A stretch of 64,000 nucleotides of DNA from CALHVX01 sp964640725 (GCA_964640725.1 CAZXIJ010000015.1:1-64000); one strand, 5' to 3'; positions 1-9,170 are shown, counted from the first letter of the stretch. A program made the numbers and translations. The notes: generated from the letters alone by a model not told the origin.

Positions 1-53
<53 letters not shown>

Positions 54-189
54 TAATGCGGGGCGCAGTCTAGCGCCCAGCCCCGGCCAACTCAACCGCT
101 GGCGGCCGCTTCGGACGCCGGCAAGACGGCGGGCCGCGGCTTTGCTAATGTGCCAGGGCACTTGCCGCAGTTGAGGCCCGGAGTCACCC

Positions 190-582
190 ATGTCCATCTT
201 GTCCCAGCGCCCGAAACTCACAGTCAGCACCATCGTTTTTCTGGCCGCCAGCCTGAGCGGCTGCGCAGCCCACAATCGCCCCGGCGAGCCCATTGTTGAC
301 CTTCAGGGCACAGACCCCGCCGTCTACAGCCGGGACCTGGCGGAGTGCCGCCAGTACGCCGGCGAGGTCGCCGTGGGCGCCCGGGTCGGCGCCGGTGCCC
401 TCGGCGGAGCCGTTCTTGGCGGCGTCATCGGGGCCGCGATCGGCGACAGCCGGACCGCCCAACAGGTGGCAGGCGCCGGTGCGGCCAACGGTGCAGCCCG
501 CGGCGGGCTGAACGGCATGCGCACCCGCAGCGATGTCGTCAAAAGCTGCCTGCGCCAGCGGAACTACCGCGTCCTGAACTGA
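190..582 (+). CDS. Glycine-zipper outer-membrane lipoprotein, 130 aa
   Basis: Small exported lipoprotein of unknown specific role. A hydrophobic signal segment (about residues 10-24) ends in the lipobox LSGC, making Cys25 the predicted lipidated residue. Residues 63-86 form an Ala/Gly-rich glycine-zipper stretch with GxxxG spacing, as in SlyB/OmpA-associated small lipoproteins, followed by a basic tail containing two more Cys (around 53 and 120). The gene stands alone between the tRNA and the pilin-like gene. Envelope structure or stress is the usual theme for such proteins, but that is inference; family membership beyond the glycine zipper is not established here. Confidence 0.8.
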   Translation: MSILSQRPKLTVSTIVFLAASLSGCAAHNRPGEPIVDLQGTDPAVYSRDLAECRQYAGEVAVGARVGAGALGGAVLGGVIGAAIGDSRTAQQVAGAGAANGAARGGLNGMRTRSDVVKSCLRQRNYRVLN

Positions 583-668
583 TCGGGTGCCGGCCGGCTG
601 CGCGGCCCTTGCTTGCGCGGCCCCATTGCGCTGCTAGGCTTGCTCAAGCAAAGCCCGGTTCAGCCCAA

Positions 669-1232
669 GTGCGCGCGCATCCCTCTCCTACTCTCGATGG
701 CGTCTCCCGACGATCCCCGCGCTGCTCGCGGCGACCCGCCGCGGCGACCGGCTTTACCATCATCGAGCTCGTGGTGGTCATCATCCTCCTCGGCATTCTC
801 GCGGCCCTCGCTCTGCCCCGCTTCGTCAATCTGAGCGATACGGCGCGTCTGGCATCCCTGGAGAGCCTTGCTGGCACCATGCGCAGCACCATCGCCCTGG
901 CTCAGGCTCAGGCCCGGGCCGAGGGCCTGGTACCCATCCTGGTCAATCCCGGGGCAGGCCAGACCGCCTACATCATCGAAACCGAGGCCGGCAGCTCGGA
1001 GCTGGACTTCCGCAACCTGTGCCCGGAAAGCAGCGCCGAGCTCGGCGCTGCCCTGGACATGGCGGACTACATGCGCCTGAGCCTGACGGACGATATGACG
1101 ATCACCGTCGACAACCAGTTCACCCGCATCGGCTACGACATCACGGGCAACACCAGCAGCGGCTGCTATGTGCTCTACGACTCCTTTGGCAATCCGGACT
1201 GCACGGTGACGGTGGTCAGCGCAGACTGCTGA
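669..1232 (+). CDS. Type IV pilin-like / pseudopilin protein
   Basis: The frame contains a textbook prepilin cleavage and methylation site: G followed by FTIIELVVVIILLGILAALA, with Glu at mature position +5 and a long hydrophobic helix. After it comes a globular domain of about 130 residues with Cys pairs near the C-terminus, as in minor pilins or MSHA/T2SS-type pseudopilins. The start is uncertain. No ATG lies in this frame near the motif; GTG at 669 gives a basic 28-residue leader with no convincing ribosome site. An ATG at 697 lies in another frame and would need a frameshift to reach the pilin. No other pilus genes are nearby, so it looks like an orphan. Confidence 0.72.
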   Translation: MRAHPSPTLDGVSRRSPRCSRRPAAATGFTIIELVVVIILLGILAALALPRFVNLSDTARLASLESLAGTMRSTIALAQAQARAEGLVPILVNPGAGQTAYIIETEAGSSELDFRNLCPESSAELGAALDMADYMRLSLTDDMTITVDNQFTRIGYDITGNTSSGCYVLYDSFGNPDCTVTVVSADC

Positions 1233-1300
1233 GAAGCGTGCCGCGGTAAGCGCCGCGCCGAACCGCTAGCATCGGCGCATGAACGCCGGTTGTCCCTGAC

Positions 1301-2314
1301 ATGCTGCCCCCCAGCGCCCAGGAGCTGAATGCCAGGGCTGCCCTCGCGCAGCGGCTGGCGCTGCCCCTTGTCGGCGTGTTTTGCGCCGGCACGGTCCTGA
1401 CCCAGATTGTTGGCCACGCCAGCCTCGCAATGACCGCCCTGTGCGCAGCGGCGACCGTGATCACGCTGCTGCTGCACCGCGCCATGCGACAGGGAACGCT
1501 TGCCGCTCGCGCCCCGGATGCGCTGCTGCTGACCGCGTCCATCGGTTTGCTGGCCCTGATGTTGCCCTCCGGCGGCGCCGAGAGCCCGATGCTGTTGCTG
1601 GCGCCCTTGCTACCGGTCATCGGCGCCCTGGCTGGTGGCGCAAGGCTCTGCCTGCTCACTAGCCTGTTCTGGCTCAGCACCACGGCTCTGCTGGCCTTCG
1701 CCCTGCCCGCACCGTCCCCAGAGATTGGGCTCGCAAGTGGTTGGCTCGCCCTCGGCCTGCTGGCTGGCACAGCTTGCGGGCTGCAGGCCGACCGGGTGAT
1801 CAGTGAGCTGCGTCTGCAGCTGCACGAGTTGACCAGCATCGACGCACAGACCGGGTTGCTGAACGAAAACGGCTTCGCCGATGCGGCGTCCAGAGAACTC
1901 GCGCGTGCTGCGCGACACCGCAGCCCCCTGTGCCTCCTCGCCATAAAGCTCGATCAAGCGCACCTGTGCCGCGACAGCCTGAGCCACGAGCGTCGCGCCG
2001 AGCGGCTGGCGCGGTTGGCACGAGACCTCAAAGCCAGCTTGCGCGCCGGACAGGACCTGGTGAGCCGCCATGGCGAGCGGGGCTTTCTGGTGTTGCTGAG
2101 CGATACGGCCGATCCAGCAGCAGCCGCAGTCGCCGACCGTCTGCAAAGCGTGCTGCGCAATGGCGAATTGCGGACGCAAGGAAAACAGCAGGCGACGCTG
2201 GCGCGCATCGGCTACAGCGTCTGGGAGCCGTTGCCGCGGCGGCAACTGTCGGCTCAGGAGGTCACGGAGCAGCTGCACCTGCTGATCGAGACTGCCGACC
2301 GGGCCGCCAGCTAG
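1301..2314 (+). CDS. Membrane protein with degenerate GGDEF domain, 337 aa
   Basis: The N-terminal ~160 residues contain about five to six hydrophobic helices. From residue 178 the sequence follows a GGDEF domain (SIDAQTGLLNENGF, then a basic helix and CLLAIKLDQ). The signature loop reads HGERGF (residues 257-262) instead of GGDEF/GGEEF, the first metal-binding Asp is Lys (KLD), and the FKxxND stretch is absent. Active diguanylate cyclases need these residues, so the domain is probably catalytically dead and may act as a sensor or c-di-GMP/protein-binding module. It ends one base before the convergent uvrB stop. Confidence 0.75.
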   Translation: MLPPSAQELNARAALAQRLALPLVGVFCAGTVLTQIVGHASLAMTALCAAATVITLLLHRAMRQGTLAARAPDALLLTASIGLLALMLPSGGAESPMLLLAPLLPVIGALAGGARLCLLTSLFWLSTTALLAFALPAPSPEIGLASGWLALGLLAGTACGLQADRVISELRLQLHELTSIDAQTGLLNENGFADAASRELARAARHRSPLCLLAIKLDQAHLCRDSLSHERRAERLARLARDLKASLRAGQDLVSRHGERGFLVLLSDTADPAAAAVADRLQSVLRNGELRTQGKQQATLARIGYSVWEPLPRRQLSAQEVTEQLHLLIETADRAAS

Positions 2315-4342
2315 CTACATCCCTGCCAGCAGCTGCCGCTCGCGCACGCTCTGAATCTGGTCGCGTACCTGCGCCGCTTCTTCGAACTCGAGGTTCTTGG
2401 CGTGCTCCATCATCTTGTCTTCCAGAGACTTCAGCAGCTTGCCCATGGCTTTGGGGTTGTCCGGGATCTCGATCGCATCCACGCCGCGCTGCCGGCCGCC
2501 CTTGGTCTTCTTGGCTGCGCCAGGGCCAGGCGCTCGCGCTCCTTCCATGACATCCGCGATGTTCTTGCGAATGGTCTTGGGAGTAATGCCGTGCTCTTTG
2601 TTGTGCAGCACCTGCTTCGCCCGGCGGCGGTCCGTCTCGTCGATGGCGGCCTGCATGGAGCGGGTGATTCTGTCGGCGTAAAGCACCGCCCGGCCGGAGG
2701 CATTGCGAGCGGCCCGGCCAATCGTCTGAATCAGCGAGCGCTCGGCCCGCAAAAAGCCTTCCTTGTCGGCATCGAGGATCGCAACCAGCGAGACCTCGGG
2801 CATGTCCAGCCCTTCCCGCAACAGGTTAATGCCCACCAGCACGTCGAACTCGCCAAGCCGCAGATCGCGGATGATCTCCATCCGCTCGACCGTATCGATG
2901 TCTGAGTGCAGGTAGCGCACGCGCACGCCATGCTCGTCCAGGTAGTCGGTCAGGTCTTCCGCCATGCGCTTGGTCAGCGTCGTGACCAGCACGCGTTCAT
3001 CGCGGGCCGTAATCGTCTGGATCTCGCCGAACAGGTCTTCCACCTGGTTAGACGCCGGGCGAATCTCGATTTCCGGATCCACCAGCCCGGTCGGGCGGAC
3101 CACCTGCTCCACCACCTGCCCAGCCATCCGCGCTTCGTAGTCCGCCGGCGTGGCTGACACGAAGATCGCCTGCGGCGCGAGCTGCTCCCATTCGTCAAAA
3201 CGCAGCGGCCGGTTGTCCAGCGCCGACGGCAAGCGAAAGCCAAACTCGACCAGCGTTTCCTTGCGCGAGCGGTCACCCTTGAACATGGCGCCGATCTGCG
3301 GAACGGTCACGTGCGACTCGTCCAGCACCAGCAGCGCGTCGGTGGGCAGGTAGTCAAAGAGCGTGGGCGGCGGATCGCCGGACTCGCGCCCGGACAGGTA
3401 ACGCGAGTAGTTCTCGATGCCGCTGCAGTAGCCCAGCTCCTGAATCATCTCCAGGTCGAAGCGGGTGCGCTGGTCCAGGCGCTGCGCTTCGACCAGCTTG
3501 TGCTGGTCCGTCAGCACCTTCAGTCGCTCCTGCAGCTCCCCCTTGATGTCGTCGAGCACGGACAGCATGCGCTCCCGGGGCGTGACGTAGTGCGTCTTGG
3601 GGAACACGGTGTAGCGCGGCACACGCTTGATGACCTCACCGGTCAGCGGATCAAACACCGCCAGGTTATCGATCTCGTCATCGAACAGCTCAATGCGGAC
3701 CGCTTCCTTCTCCGATTCGGCGGGAAACACGTCGATCACATCGCCGCGAACGCGATAGGTGCCGCGCTGGAATGCCATATCGTTACGGGTGTACTGCAGT
3801 TCGGCCAGACGCTGCAGCACATAGCGCTGGTCAATCTTGTCGCCGCGGTCCAGGTGCAGAACCATCTGATGGTAAGACTGCGGATCGCCCAGGCCGTAGA
3901 TCGCGGAGACCGACGCGACGATGATCGTATCGCGACGTTCCAGCAGGGCCTTGGTGGAGGACAGGCGCATCTGCTCGATATGCGCGTTGATCGAGGAGTC
4001 TTTCTCGATGTAGGTGTCCGAGGCCGGCACGTAGGCTTCGGGCTGGTAGTAGTCGTAGTAGCTGACAAAGTACTCGACCGCGTTGTTCGGAAAGAACTCC
4101 CGAAACTCGCCGTAAAGCTGGGCCGCCAGGGTTTTGTTGGGGGCCATCACGATGGTCGGGCGCTGCAGCGCCTCGATCACCTTGGCAATGCTGAAGGTCT
4201 TGCCGGAACCGGTCACCCCGAGCAGGGTCTGGTGGCTCAGCCCGGACTCGATACCGTCAATGAGAGACGCGATGGCGCCCGGCTGGTCTCCCGCCGGCTC
4301 GAAGTCCGACTGGACCTCGAAAGCATTGGCCTGCTGCGACAT
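2315..4342 (-). CDS. uvrB: Excinuclease ABC subunit B
   Basis: UvrB loads onto damaged DNA with UvrA and recruits UvrC for nucleotide excision repair in the cytoplasm. The 675-residue product is full length. It shows the Walker A GVTGSGKT (42-49), the beta-hairpin region with YYDYYQPEAYVP, the helicase box LDESHV, motif VSATPADYE, the C-terminal helicase motif TIGRAARN and a UVR domain at the end (KNLEFEEAAQVRDQI). The minus-strand stop abuts the stop of the plus-strand GGDEF gene with no gap, so transcripts converge. Confidence 0.98.
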   Translation of the reverse strand: MSQQANAFEVQSDFEPAGDQPGAIASLIDGIESGLSHQTLLGVTGSGKTFSIAKVIEALQRPTIVMAPNKTLAAQLYGEFREFFPNNAVEYFVSYYDYYQPEAYVPASDTYIEKDSSINAHIEQMRLSSTKALLERRDTIIVASVSAIYGLGDPQSYHQMVLHLDRGDKIDQRYVLQRLAELQYTRNDMAFQRGTYRVRGDVIDVFPAESEKEAVRIELFDDEIDNLAVFDPLTGEVIKRVPRYTVFPKTHYVTPRERMLSVLDDIKGELQERLKVLTDQHKLVEAQRLDQRTRFDLEMIQELGYCSGIENYSRYLSGRESGDPPPTLFDYLPTDALLVLDESHVTVPQIGAMFKGDRSRKETLVEFGFRLPSALDNRPLRFDEWEQLAPQAIFVSATPADYEARMAGQVVEQVVRPTGLVDPEIEIRPASNQVEDLFGEIQTITARDERVLVTTLTKRMAEDLTDYLDEHGVRVRYLHSDIDTVERMEIIRDLRLGEFDVLVGINLLREGLDMPEVSLVAILDADKEGFLRAERSLIQTIGRAARNASGRAVLYADRITRSMQAAIDETDRRRAKQVLHNKEHGITPKTIRKNIADVMEGARAPGPGAAKKTKGGRQRGVDAIEIPDNPKAMGKLLKSLEDKMMEHAKNLEFEEAAQVRDQIQSVRERQLLAGM

Positions 4343-4359
4343 CGCGCTCGTGCCCGGGG

Positions 4360-4611
4360 CTAGCTGGCGTCGCCGTCAGCGGCCGCTTCGCCTTCCTCGG
4401 CACTGGCTTCCGCGCCCTCTTCGGCGGCAGCTTCGGCTTCGGGCTCCGGCTCCGGCGCCTTCACCGGGGCTGCCTTGATGAGCTTGTGCTCAAGCAGGAT
4501 CGCGACTTTCTCGTCGCCGTTGACCCAGGCACGGTCGCCCTTGCGAACCGCATAGCGCTCATTGCGCTTCTGGTAGATGGTGTACTCGTCAGTGGTCGCT
4601 ACAACCTTCAC
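4360..4611 (-). CDS. Small conserved protein with acidic Ala/Glu tail, 83 aa
   Basis: I do not recognise a named function. The first ~48 residues look like a compact conserved domain (KVVATTDEYTIYQKRNERYA..., WVNGDEKVAILLEH); the last 35 are a low-complexity Glu/Ala/Pro tail. The longer frame beginning at 4725 is unlikely: a perfect AAGGAG lies six bases before GTG 4611, and homology-like content starts there. It lies 17 bases upstream of uvrB on the same strand and may be cotranscribed with it. Function unknown. Confidence 0.7.
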   Translation of the reverse strand: MKVVATTDEYTIYQKRNERYAVRKGDRAWVNGDEKVAILLEHKLIKAAPVKAPEPEPEAEAAAEEGAEASAEEGEAAADGDAS

Positions 4612-4617
4612 GACTTT

Positions 4618-4623
4618 CTCCTT
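4618..4623 (-). promoter_or_regulatory. Ribosome binding site fixing the GTG start at 4611
   Basis: AAGGAG on the minus strand, six bases before GTG at 4611. This is a near-perfect Shine-Dalgarno, whereas the upstream ATG at 4725 has none, so it decides the start of the small acidic-tailed protein. Confidence 0.75.
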
Positions 4624-4739
4624 GGTTGGTTGGTCGGCCGCGCACGTTACCGCAACGCGCGGGATATTTCCGCTTTCCTGCCGTGCTCGCCGGGCGGTGC
4701 CGGTAGACTGGCCGCTCGCCCGCAAATCCTGGTCTGACC

Positions 4740-6062
4740 ATGGCCTCGCCGCCCGCCCCGCCCGTGGGTCATCTTTCGCACCGACGCGTTCTTGCGCTGA
4801 CCTGGCCGGTGCTGCTGGCCAACCTGACGATCCCCATGGTCGGCACCGTCGACACGGCGGTCATGGGACGGTTGCCCGACCCCGCCTACATCGGCGCGGT
4901 GGCCGTGGGCGCCACGATCTTCAGCGCGCTGTACTGGCTGTTCGGGTTTCTGCGCATGGGGACCACGGGACTGACCGCCCAGGCGTTGGGCGCTGGCGAC
5001 GCTCGGGAGCTGGGCCGCATCGCGCAGCGCGCGTTCGTGACAGCGCTCGGGATCGGCGGCCTCATCCTGCTGCTGATGCTGCCCATCGAAGTTCTGGCTT
5101 TGAAGCTCATCGACAGCTCAGCTGCTGTCGAGCCGCTGGCCAGCGACTATCTGCACATTCGGATCTGGGGCGCCCCGGCCGCCCTGCTCTACCTGGCAGC
5201 GCTGGGCGTGCTGTTCGGGCTGCAACGCATGGGCACCACCCTGGTCCTGAGCCTGGGCTTTAACCTGTGCAATCTGCTCCTGGACCTGTTCTTTGTGCTC
5301 GGCCTGGGCTGGGACGTGGCCGGCGTCGCCACCGGCACGCTCATCAGCGAGTACCTGGCCGCTGCCGCCGGCTGGGTCTTTGTCGCCCGAGCGCTACGCG
5401 CGCAAGGCGCAAGCCTGCGACCGGATGCCAAGAGCTGGGATCGCCGCGCGCTGTTTGGGCTATTGCAGCTGAACAGCGACCTGATCGTTCGCTCATTCTT
5501 CGTGCAGGCTCCGTTCTTCAGCTACACGGCCATCGGCGCCCGCCTCGGCGATCTGACCCTCGCCGCCAACGCGATTCTGATGCAGTTCTTCTTCGTCATG
5601 ATCTACGCCATGGACGCTTTCGCCCACACCGCAGAGACCTTGTGCGGGGCCGCCTGGGGCGCCGACGATCGCCCGGCCCTGCGCGCCGCCGCCCGGCGCA
5701 CCACGCTCTGGGCCTTCGCCGTGGCCAGCCTGGGGGCCGCCGCGATCGCCCTGGCGCAGGAACCGCTCGTGCGCCTGCTGACCACCAGCCCGGACGTCGT
5801 CACCGAAGCGCTGCGCTACATGCCGTGGCTGATCCTGCTGCCCCTGGCCTCCGTTTGGGCCTTTCAGCTCGACGGCATCTTTATCGGCATCACCCAGGCC
5901 CGCACCATGCGCAACGCCATGGCGCTCTCCTTCGTCGTCTTCGCCGGCTGCCTGTGGCTGACCCTGGACACCCTGGGCAACCACGGTCTGTGGCTGGCGC
6001 TGGCGCTATTCATGGTGGCGCGGGCGTTGCTGTTGGGACGTGCGCTGGTTCGGATTTTGTAG
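4740..6062 (+). CDS. MATE family multidrug/DinF-type efflux transporter, 440 aa
   Basis: Polytopic inner-membrane exporter with about twelve hydrophobic helices in two six-helix halves. The N-terminal signature is characteristic of the MATE/DinF group (WPVLLANLTIPMVGTVDTAVMGRL, then GTTGLTAQALGAGD), with the matching second-half region near residue 260 (NAILMQFFFVMIYAMDAFAHTAETLCG). It is likely driven by Na+ or H+ gradients to export cationic or hydrophobic compounds; the substrate is not predictable. It is transcribed away from uvrB and followed by palindromic repeats. Confidence 0.93.
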   Translation: MASPPAPPVGHLSHRRVLALTWPVLLANLTIPMVGTVDTAVMGRLPDPAYIGAVAVGATIFSALYWLFGFLRMGTTGLTAQALGAGDARELGRIAQRAFVTALGIGGLILLLMLPIEVLALKLIDSSAAVEPLASDYLHIRIWGAPAALLYLAALGVLFGLQRMGTTLVLSLGFNLCNLLLDLFFVLGLGWDVAGVATGTLISEYLAAAAGWVFVARALRAQGASLRPDAKSWDRRALFGLLQLNSDLIVRSFFVQAPFFSYTAIGARLGDLTLAANAILMQFFFVMIYAMDAFAHTAETLCGAAWGADDRPALRAAARRTTLWAFAVASLGAAAIALAQEPLVRLLTTSPDVVTEALRYMPWLILLPLASVWAFQLDGIFIGITQARTMRNAMALSFVVFAGCLWLTLDTLGNHGLWLALALFMVARALLLGRALVRIL

Positions 6063-6460
6063 GGTGAGGTTGGGGCGCGGGGATGGGACGCGCGGGCTCG
6101 CCGTCGCCGCTCCGCGGTCCCCTCAGTCTGCTCCAAGCCGCTGCGCGTCTTTCCGCGCCCCTCGGCTCGGCGATCATTGCCCGCGCCTCCCATCCCCGCG
6201 CCCCCACATCGCCCGTCTACGACTGGTGGGAGGATGCCGATTCGAAACGCCAGCAAACCCTGAGAATTCGTCTGTTTGGCAACAGATCAGTCAGCGCCTT
6301 GCTTCGACAAGGGCCCCACACCCCGGTGGCGCGGGGGGCAGCACGGCTGGCGTGGCGCCAAGCCGAACGGAGCAGAGAGACGCGAAGCGGCTCGGCGTGG
6401 AGGGAGGGGACCGCGGAGCGGCGCCGGCGTGCCAGCCGTGCTGCCCCCCGCGCCTACCAA
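6063..6460. repeat. Gene-free convergent intergenic region with two related inverted-repeat elements
   Basis: No credible gene occupies this stretch between two convergent genes. Element 1 (about 6067-6213) has near-perfect terminal arms at 6072-6097 and 6179-6204 (26 bases, one mismatch). Element 2 (about 6322-6458) has a perfect 22-base arm pair at 6330-6351 and 6431-6452 plus imperfect extension. The two elements share, in opposite orientation, an internal block including the identical 18-mer GGGGACCGCGGAGCGGCG (minus strand 6105-6122; plus strand 6406-6423) and an AGACGCG-AGCGGCT stretch. They look like two copies of one palindromic repeat family (REP/BIME-like) that could form large hairpins and act as a bidirectional terminator. 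Confidence 0.75.
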
Positions 6461-7864
6461 TTAAGGTCTGAATGCAAACCGCACGCCCGAGCGAACCGGC
6501 ACCAGCCGATCGTTCTCCCGGTAAGGCTCAAAGCGCCAGCGCTCGATGGCGGTCAGGGCGCTGCGATCAAAGACCGAGTCACTCGATTTGTGGACGGCCG
6601 CATCGACGACTTCGCCGTCGACGGAAACGGTGAACATCACCTCGACCCAGCCTTCCTGATCTTTCTTGGCGGCCTGCTTCGGGTAGTCCGGGTTGGCGCG
6701 CCGCACCACTTTCAGGCTCGAAATCGGCAACGTCGTGTCGAACTCGCCTTCCCGGGCCTTCGCCAGCGTCGTCTGGTAGCTCAGTTCCTTCTCCAGCTCC
6801 AGCAGGCTGGCTGAAGCCGCGCCGGCGGTTCTGGCGTTGGCCATCGAGACACTCGCGGCGTCGCGATCGCCGGCCCGCAGCTGCGTCCAGGCACGATCAA
6901 GCAGCGCTTCGGCGACCAGCAGCTTGCCGCGCTGCGCCGCTTCTGACTTGGGGTCGCTCTTCAACACCTCGGTGTACAGGGCGAGCGCGGTATCGTTGCC
7001 GCGGCCAATGAGACGGTCTTCCTGCAACGCATCGGCAGCGGCCAGCAGCTGGCTCTGCAGTGCCTGGTTCTGATTGACCTTGTTCCAGTCCGCGATCATC
7101 TTGCGCGTACTCTGCAGGCCATTGTGGTCCGGCATGACCGCCTCTGCCCGGGCAATAAAGGCCTTGGCCTGGTCGAGCTCACCGGCAAAGGCTGCTGTTT
7201 GCGCGTTGGCCAGGAATCGTCCAGCAACGGTGTCCAGCCCCTGCGCCGCGACCACATTGGCGCCGTCCAGGCGCAACATACGTCGGTACGTCGACACCGC
7301 GTTTTCGCTCACCGGAGAATCGAGCTGACCGCTCGCGAGATAGCTGGCGGCTTGCGCGGTCAGCTGCTCGATCTTCTGGAAGCGCAACGTGCGAGAGAGC
7401 AAGCTGCCCGCCTGCTGATGCGAGGGCGCAGCCGCCAGAATCTGTCGGGCCAGACGTTCAGCGCGGCTCCACTCGTTCCGAAACACCGCGCTTTCTGCCG
7501 TGCCGATCATGTAGGAGATCGTGCGCTCCAGACCGGCGCGGGCGGCTTCGTCATCCGGTGTTTCGGCAACGGCAGCGCTGTAAAACGCGAAAGCGTTGTT
7601 GCCTTCCGGCTCGGCGATACGGCCGGCGGCAAAGGCCGCCTCGGCGCGCTCCAGCAAAGGCAGGTCTTCGTTGCCTGTGGCGACAGCGGACTGGGCCCAG
7701 GCAAACTTGGGCAGCGGCGGCAACGCCGTTACGGTCTGCTCGGAGTTGGACTTGATGAACACCCAGGCTCCGGCAACGCCCAGCACCACGACCAATGACG
7801 CGATGCCGAAGCTGCTCAGGAGGCTACGGGGAGCGAGCTCAGCGCTCGCGGTCATGCTACCCAT
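6461..7864 (-). CDS. TPR-like protein with C-terminal TonB domain, 467 aa
   Basis: One N-terminal transmembrane helix (about residues 17-37) anchors a periplasmic protein. Its middle (60-370) is made of Ala-rich helical repeats resembling TPR/Sel1-like arrays. The last ~80 residues match a TonB C-terminal domain (PDYPKQAAKKDQEGWVEVMFTVSVDG..., then ALTAIERWRFEPY). The canonical Pro-rich TonB spacer is missing; the repeats may replace it. The start overlaps the end of the upstream response-regulator gene by 8 bases, implying a single operon with the kinase and regulator. Role inferred: energy coupling to, or structural contact with, the outer membrane. Confidence 0.82.
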   Translation of the reverse strand: MGSMTASAELAPRSLLSSFGIASLVVVLGVAGAWVFIKSNSEQTVTALPPLPKFAWAQSAVATGNEDLPLLERAEAAFAAGRIAEPEGNNAFAFYSAAVAETPDDEAARAGLERTISYMIGTAESAVFRNEWSRAERLARQILAAAPSHQQAGSLLSRTLRFQKIEQLTAQAASYLASGQLDSPVSENAVSTYRRMLRLDGANVVAAQGLDTVAGRFLANAQTAAFAGELDQAKAFIARAEAVMPDHNGLQSTRKMIADWNKVNQNQALQSQLLAAADALQEDRLIGRGNDTALALYTEVLKSDPKSEAAQRGKLLVAEALLDRAWTQLRAGDRDAASVSMANARTAGAASASLLELEKELSYQTTLAKAREGEFDTTLPISSLKVVRRANPDYPKQAAKKDQEGWVEVMFTVSVDGEVVDAAVHKSSDSVFDRSALTAIERWRFEPYRENDRLVPVRSGVRFAFRP

Positions 7865-9170
7865 TGCGCTGCCCCCACTTGGAGAATCGGGACTTCAGGC
7901 GGCTGAGTCGCCGGCCAATTCGGCTTCGAATGCCAGTCGTCGAGTGATCCTCAGCCGCAGCATCGGTCATCGTTGCGCCAGCCTCATCTTCGGCTGTGGC
8001 GTCTTCGCCAGAGTGCGTCACATCCTCGTCTCCGAGGGCAACTGCGACGTCTTCCGGTGTCGTTGCCGCAGGTTCTGACTCATCGTCAGCGAGCTCTGGT
8101 TGATACCGCAGCCGTTCCGCCGCAGATGCGGCGAGTTCCAGGTGGCGACGCCGAGCCGACGTCAGCCAGAGGCGACACTGGCCGACGGGAATCGGTTTCA
8201 GCAGGAACCGGAAGACCTGACCGTGATTAATCAGATCAATGAGCAGCCCGGAATCGCTCCGGTCCGCGGCCAGGATCGTGACCAGCGCCGGGACTTCGCG
8301 CTTGAGCTCGGTTGTCAGCGCCGTGACCTCCTCTTCGCTGACCGCGATATCGGTGATCAGCACGCCAATGGGTTCCGATGCCAGCACGTCGAGCGCTTCT
8401 GACACGCCCGCAGCGCGGTGCACGCGGGTCTCGTCAGCCAGGGTCTGCGCGGAATCGCAGATCGACTCCAGCAGCTCGTTATCGTGGCTCAACACCAGCA
8501 CATCCACTCGGGTGCCCTGGGCGGCACCGATGTCGACACCTGCAGCATCGCCGTCCCAGCGCTCATCGTTGCTGGGCGCCGGCAGGTCAGCCGCGATATC
8601 TCTAGCCACAGGTTCCGGGGTGGCTAGATTGGCCTCAGGCAACGGCGGATTCGCATCCCCCGCCGCAGGAGCGGCCGCTGCACGCTCCGGCAGGCTGGTT
8701 GGCGAGCCGTGCAGGACCACCACGTCAGCACTGGGCGGCACAGATTCGCAACCCTCGGCCTCACCGGCACGCGCGGCCTCCAGCGCCTGGGCAACGGCGC
8801 CCCGGAGCTGATCCGGCGGGCAGGGCTTCATCAGGTAGCGAAAAACTTCGCAATCGTTAATCGATGCCTCGATGGCTTCCAGGTCGGCATAGCCTGTGAG
8901 CAAGATGCGCATCGTGTGCGGCGAGCGGTCCTTGATCTCGGTGAGCATCTCGACGCCCGTCATGCCGGGCATGCGCTGGTCGGACACCACGACATCGACC
9001 GCTTCGCGGCCAATGATCTCGAGACCTTCCTGACCGGAGTTTGCGGTCAGCACTCGATAGCCCTTTCGAAACATCGCTTTCATGGACGTGAGCACCCGGC
9101 GCTCGTCGTCCACAAACAGCACGACTCCCGGTTCGGCGGTGCTCGGCGTGTTGGCAACAGCAGTCAACAT
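7857..9170 (-). CDS. Response regulator with two receiver domains, 437 aa
   Basis: Residues 15-130 form a complete receiver: acidic pair Asp21/Asp22, phospho-acceptor Asp64 (SDQRMPGM), Thr92 and Lys115 (MKP). An acidic/Pro/Ala linker follows (about 130-215), then a second receiver-like domain (about 220-345) with Asp near LITDIAV and a retained LLKP, but without the acidic pair (LVLSHDN), so it is probably a pseudo-receiver. No DNA-binding or enzymatic output domain is present. The tail is strongly basic (RIGRRLSRLKSRFSKW), which may contact membrane or nucleic acid. It is translationally coupled to the upstream kinase (TGATG overlap). Confidence 0.9.
   Translation of the reverse strand: MLTAVANTPSTAEPGVVLFVDDERRVLTSMKAMFRKGYRVLTANSGQEGLEIIGREAVDVVVSDQRMPGMTGVEMLTEIKDRSPHTMRILLTGYADLEAIEASINDCEVFRYLMKPCPPDQLRGAVAQALEAARAGEAEGCESVPPSADVVVLHGSPTSLPERAAAAPAAGDANPPLPEANLATPEPVARDIAADLPAPSNDERWDGDAAGVDIGAAQGTRVDVLVLSHDNELLESICDSAQTLADETRVHRAAGVSEALDVLASEPIGVLITDIAVSEEEVTALTTELKREVPALVTILAADRSDSGLLIDLINHGQVFRFLLKPIPVGQCRLWLTSARRRHLELAASAAERLRYQPELADDESEPAATTPEDVAVALGDEDVTHSGEDATAEDEAGATMTDAAAEDHSTTGIRSRIGRRLSRLKSRFSKWGQRNG

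Noticed and set aside
3311..4363. 350-residue plus-strand frame opposite uvrB
   Set aside because: Antisense to a highly conserved gene, with shadow-like composition.
6083..6814. Small plus-strand ORFs in the 6.1-6.8 kb region
   Set aside because: They lie across palindromic repeats and antisense to the TonB-C gene; composition is not protein-like.
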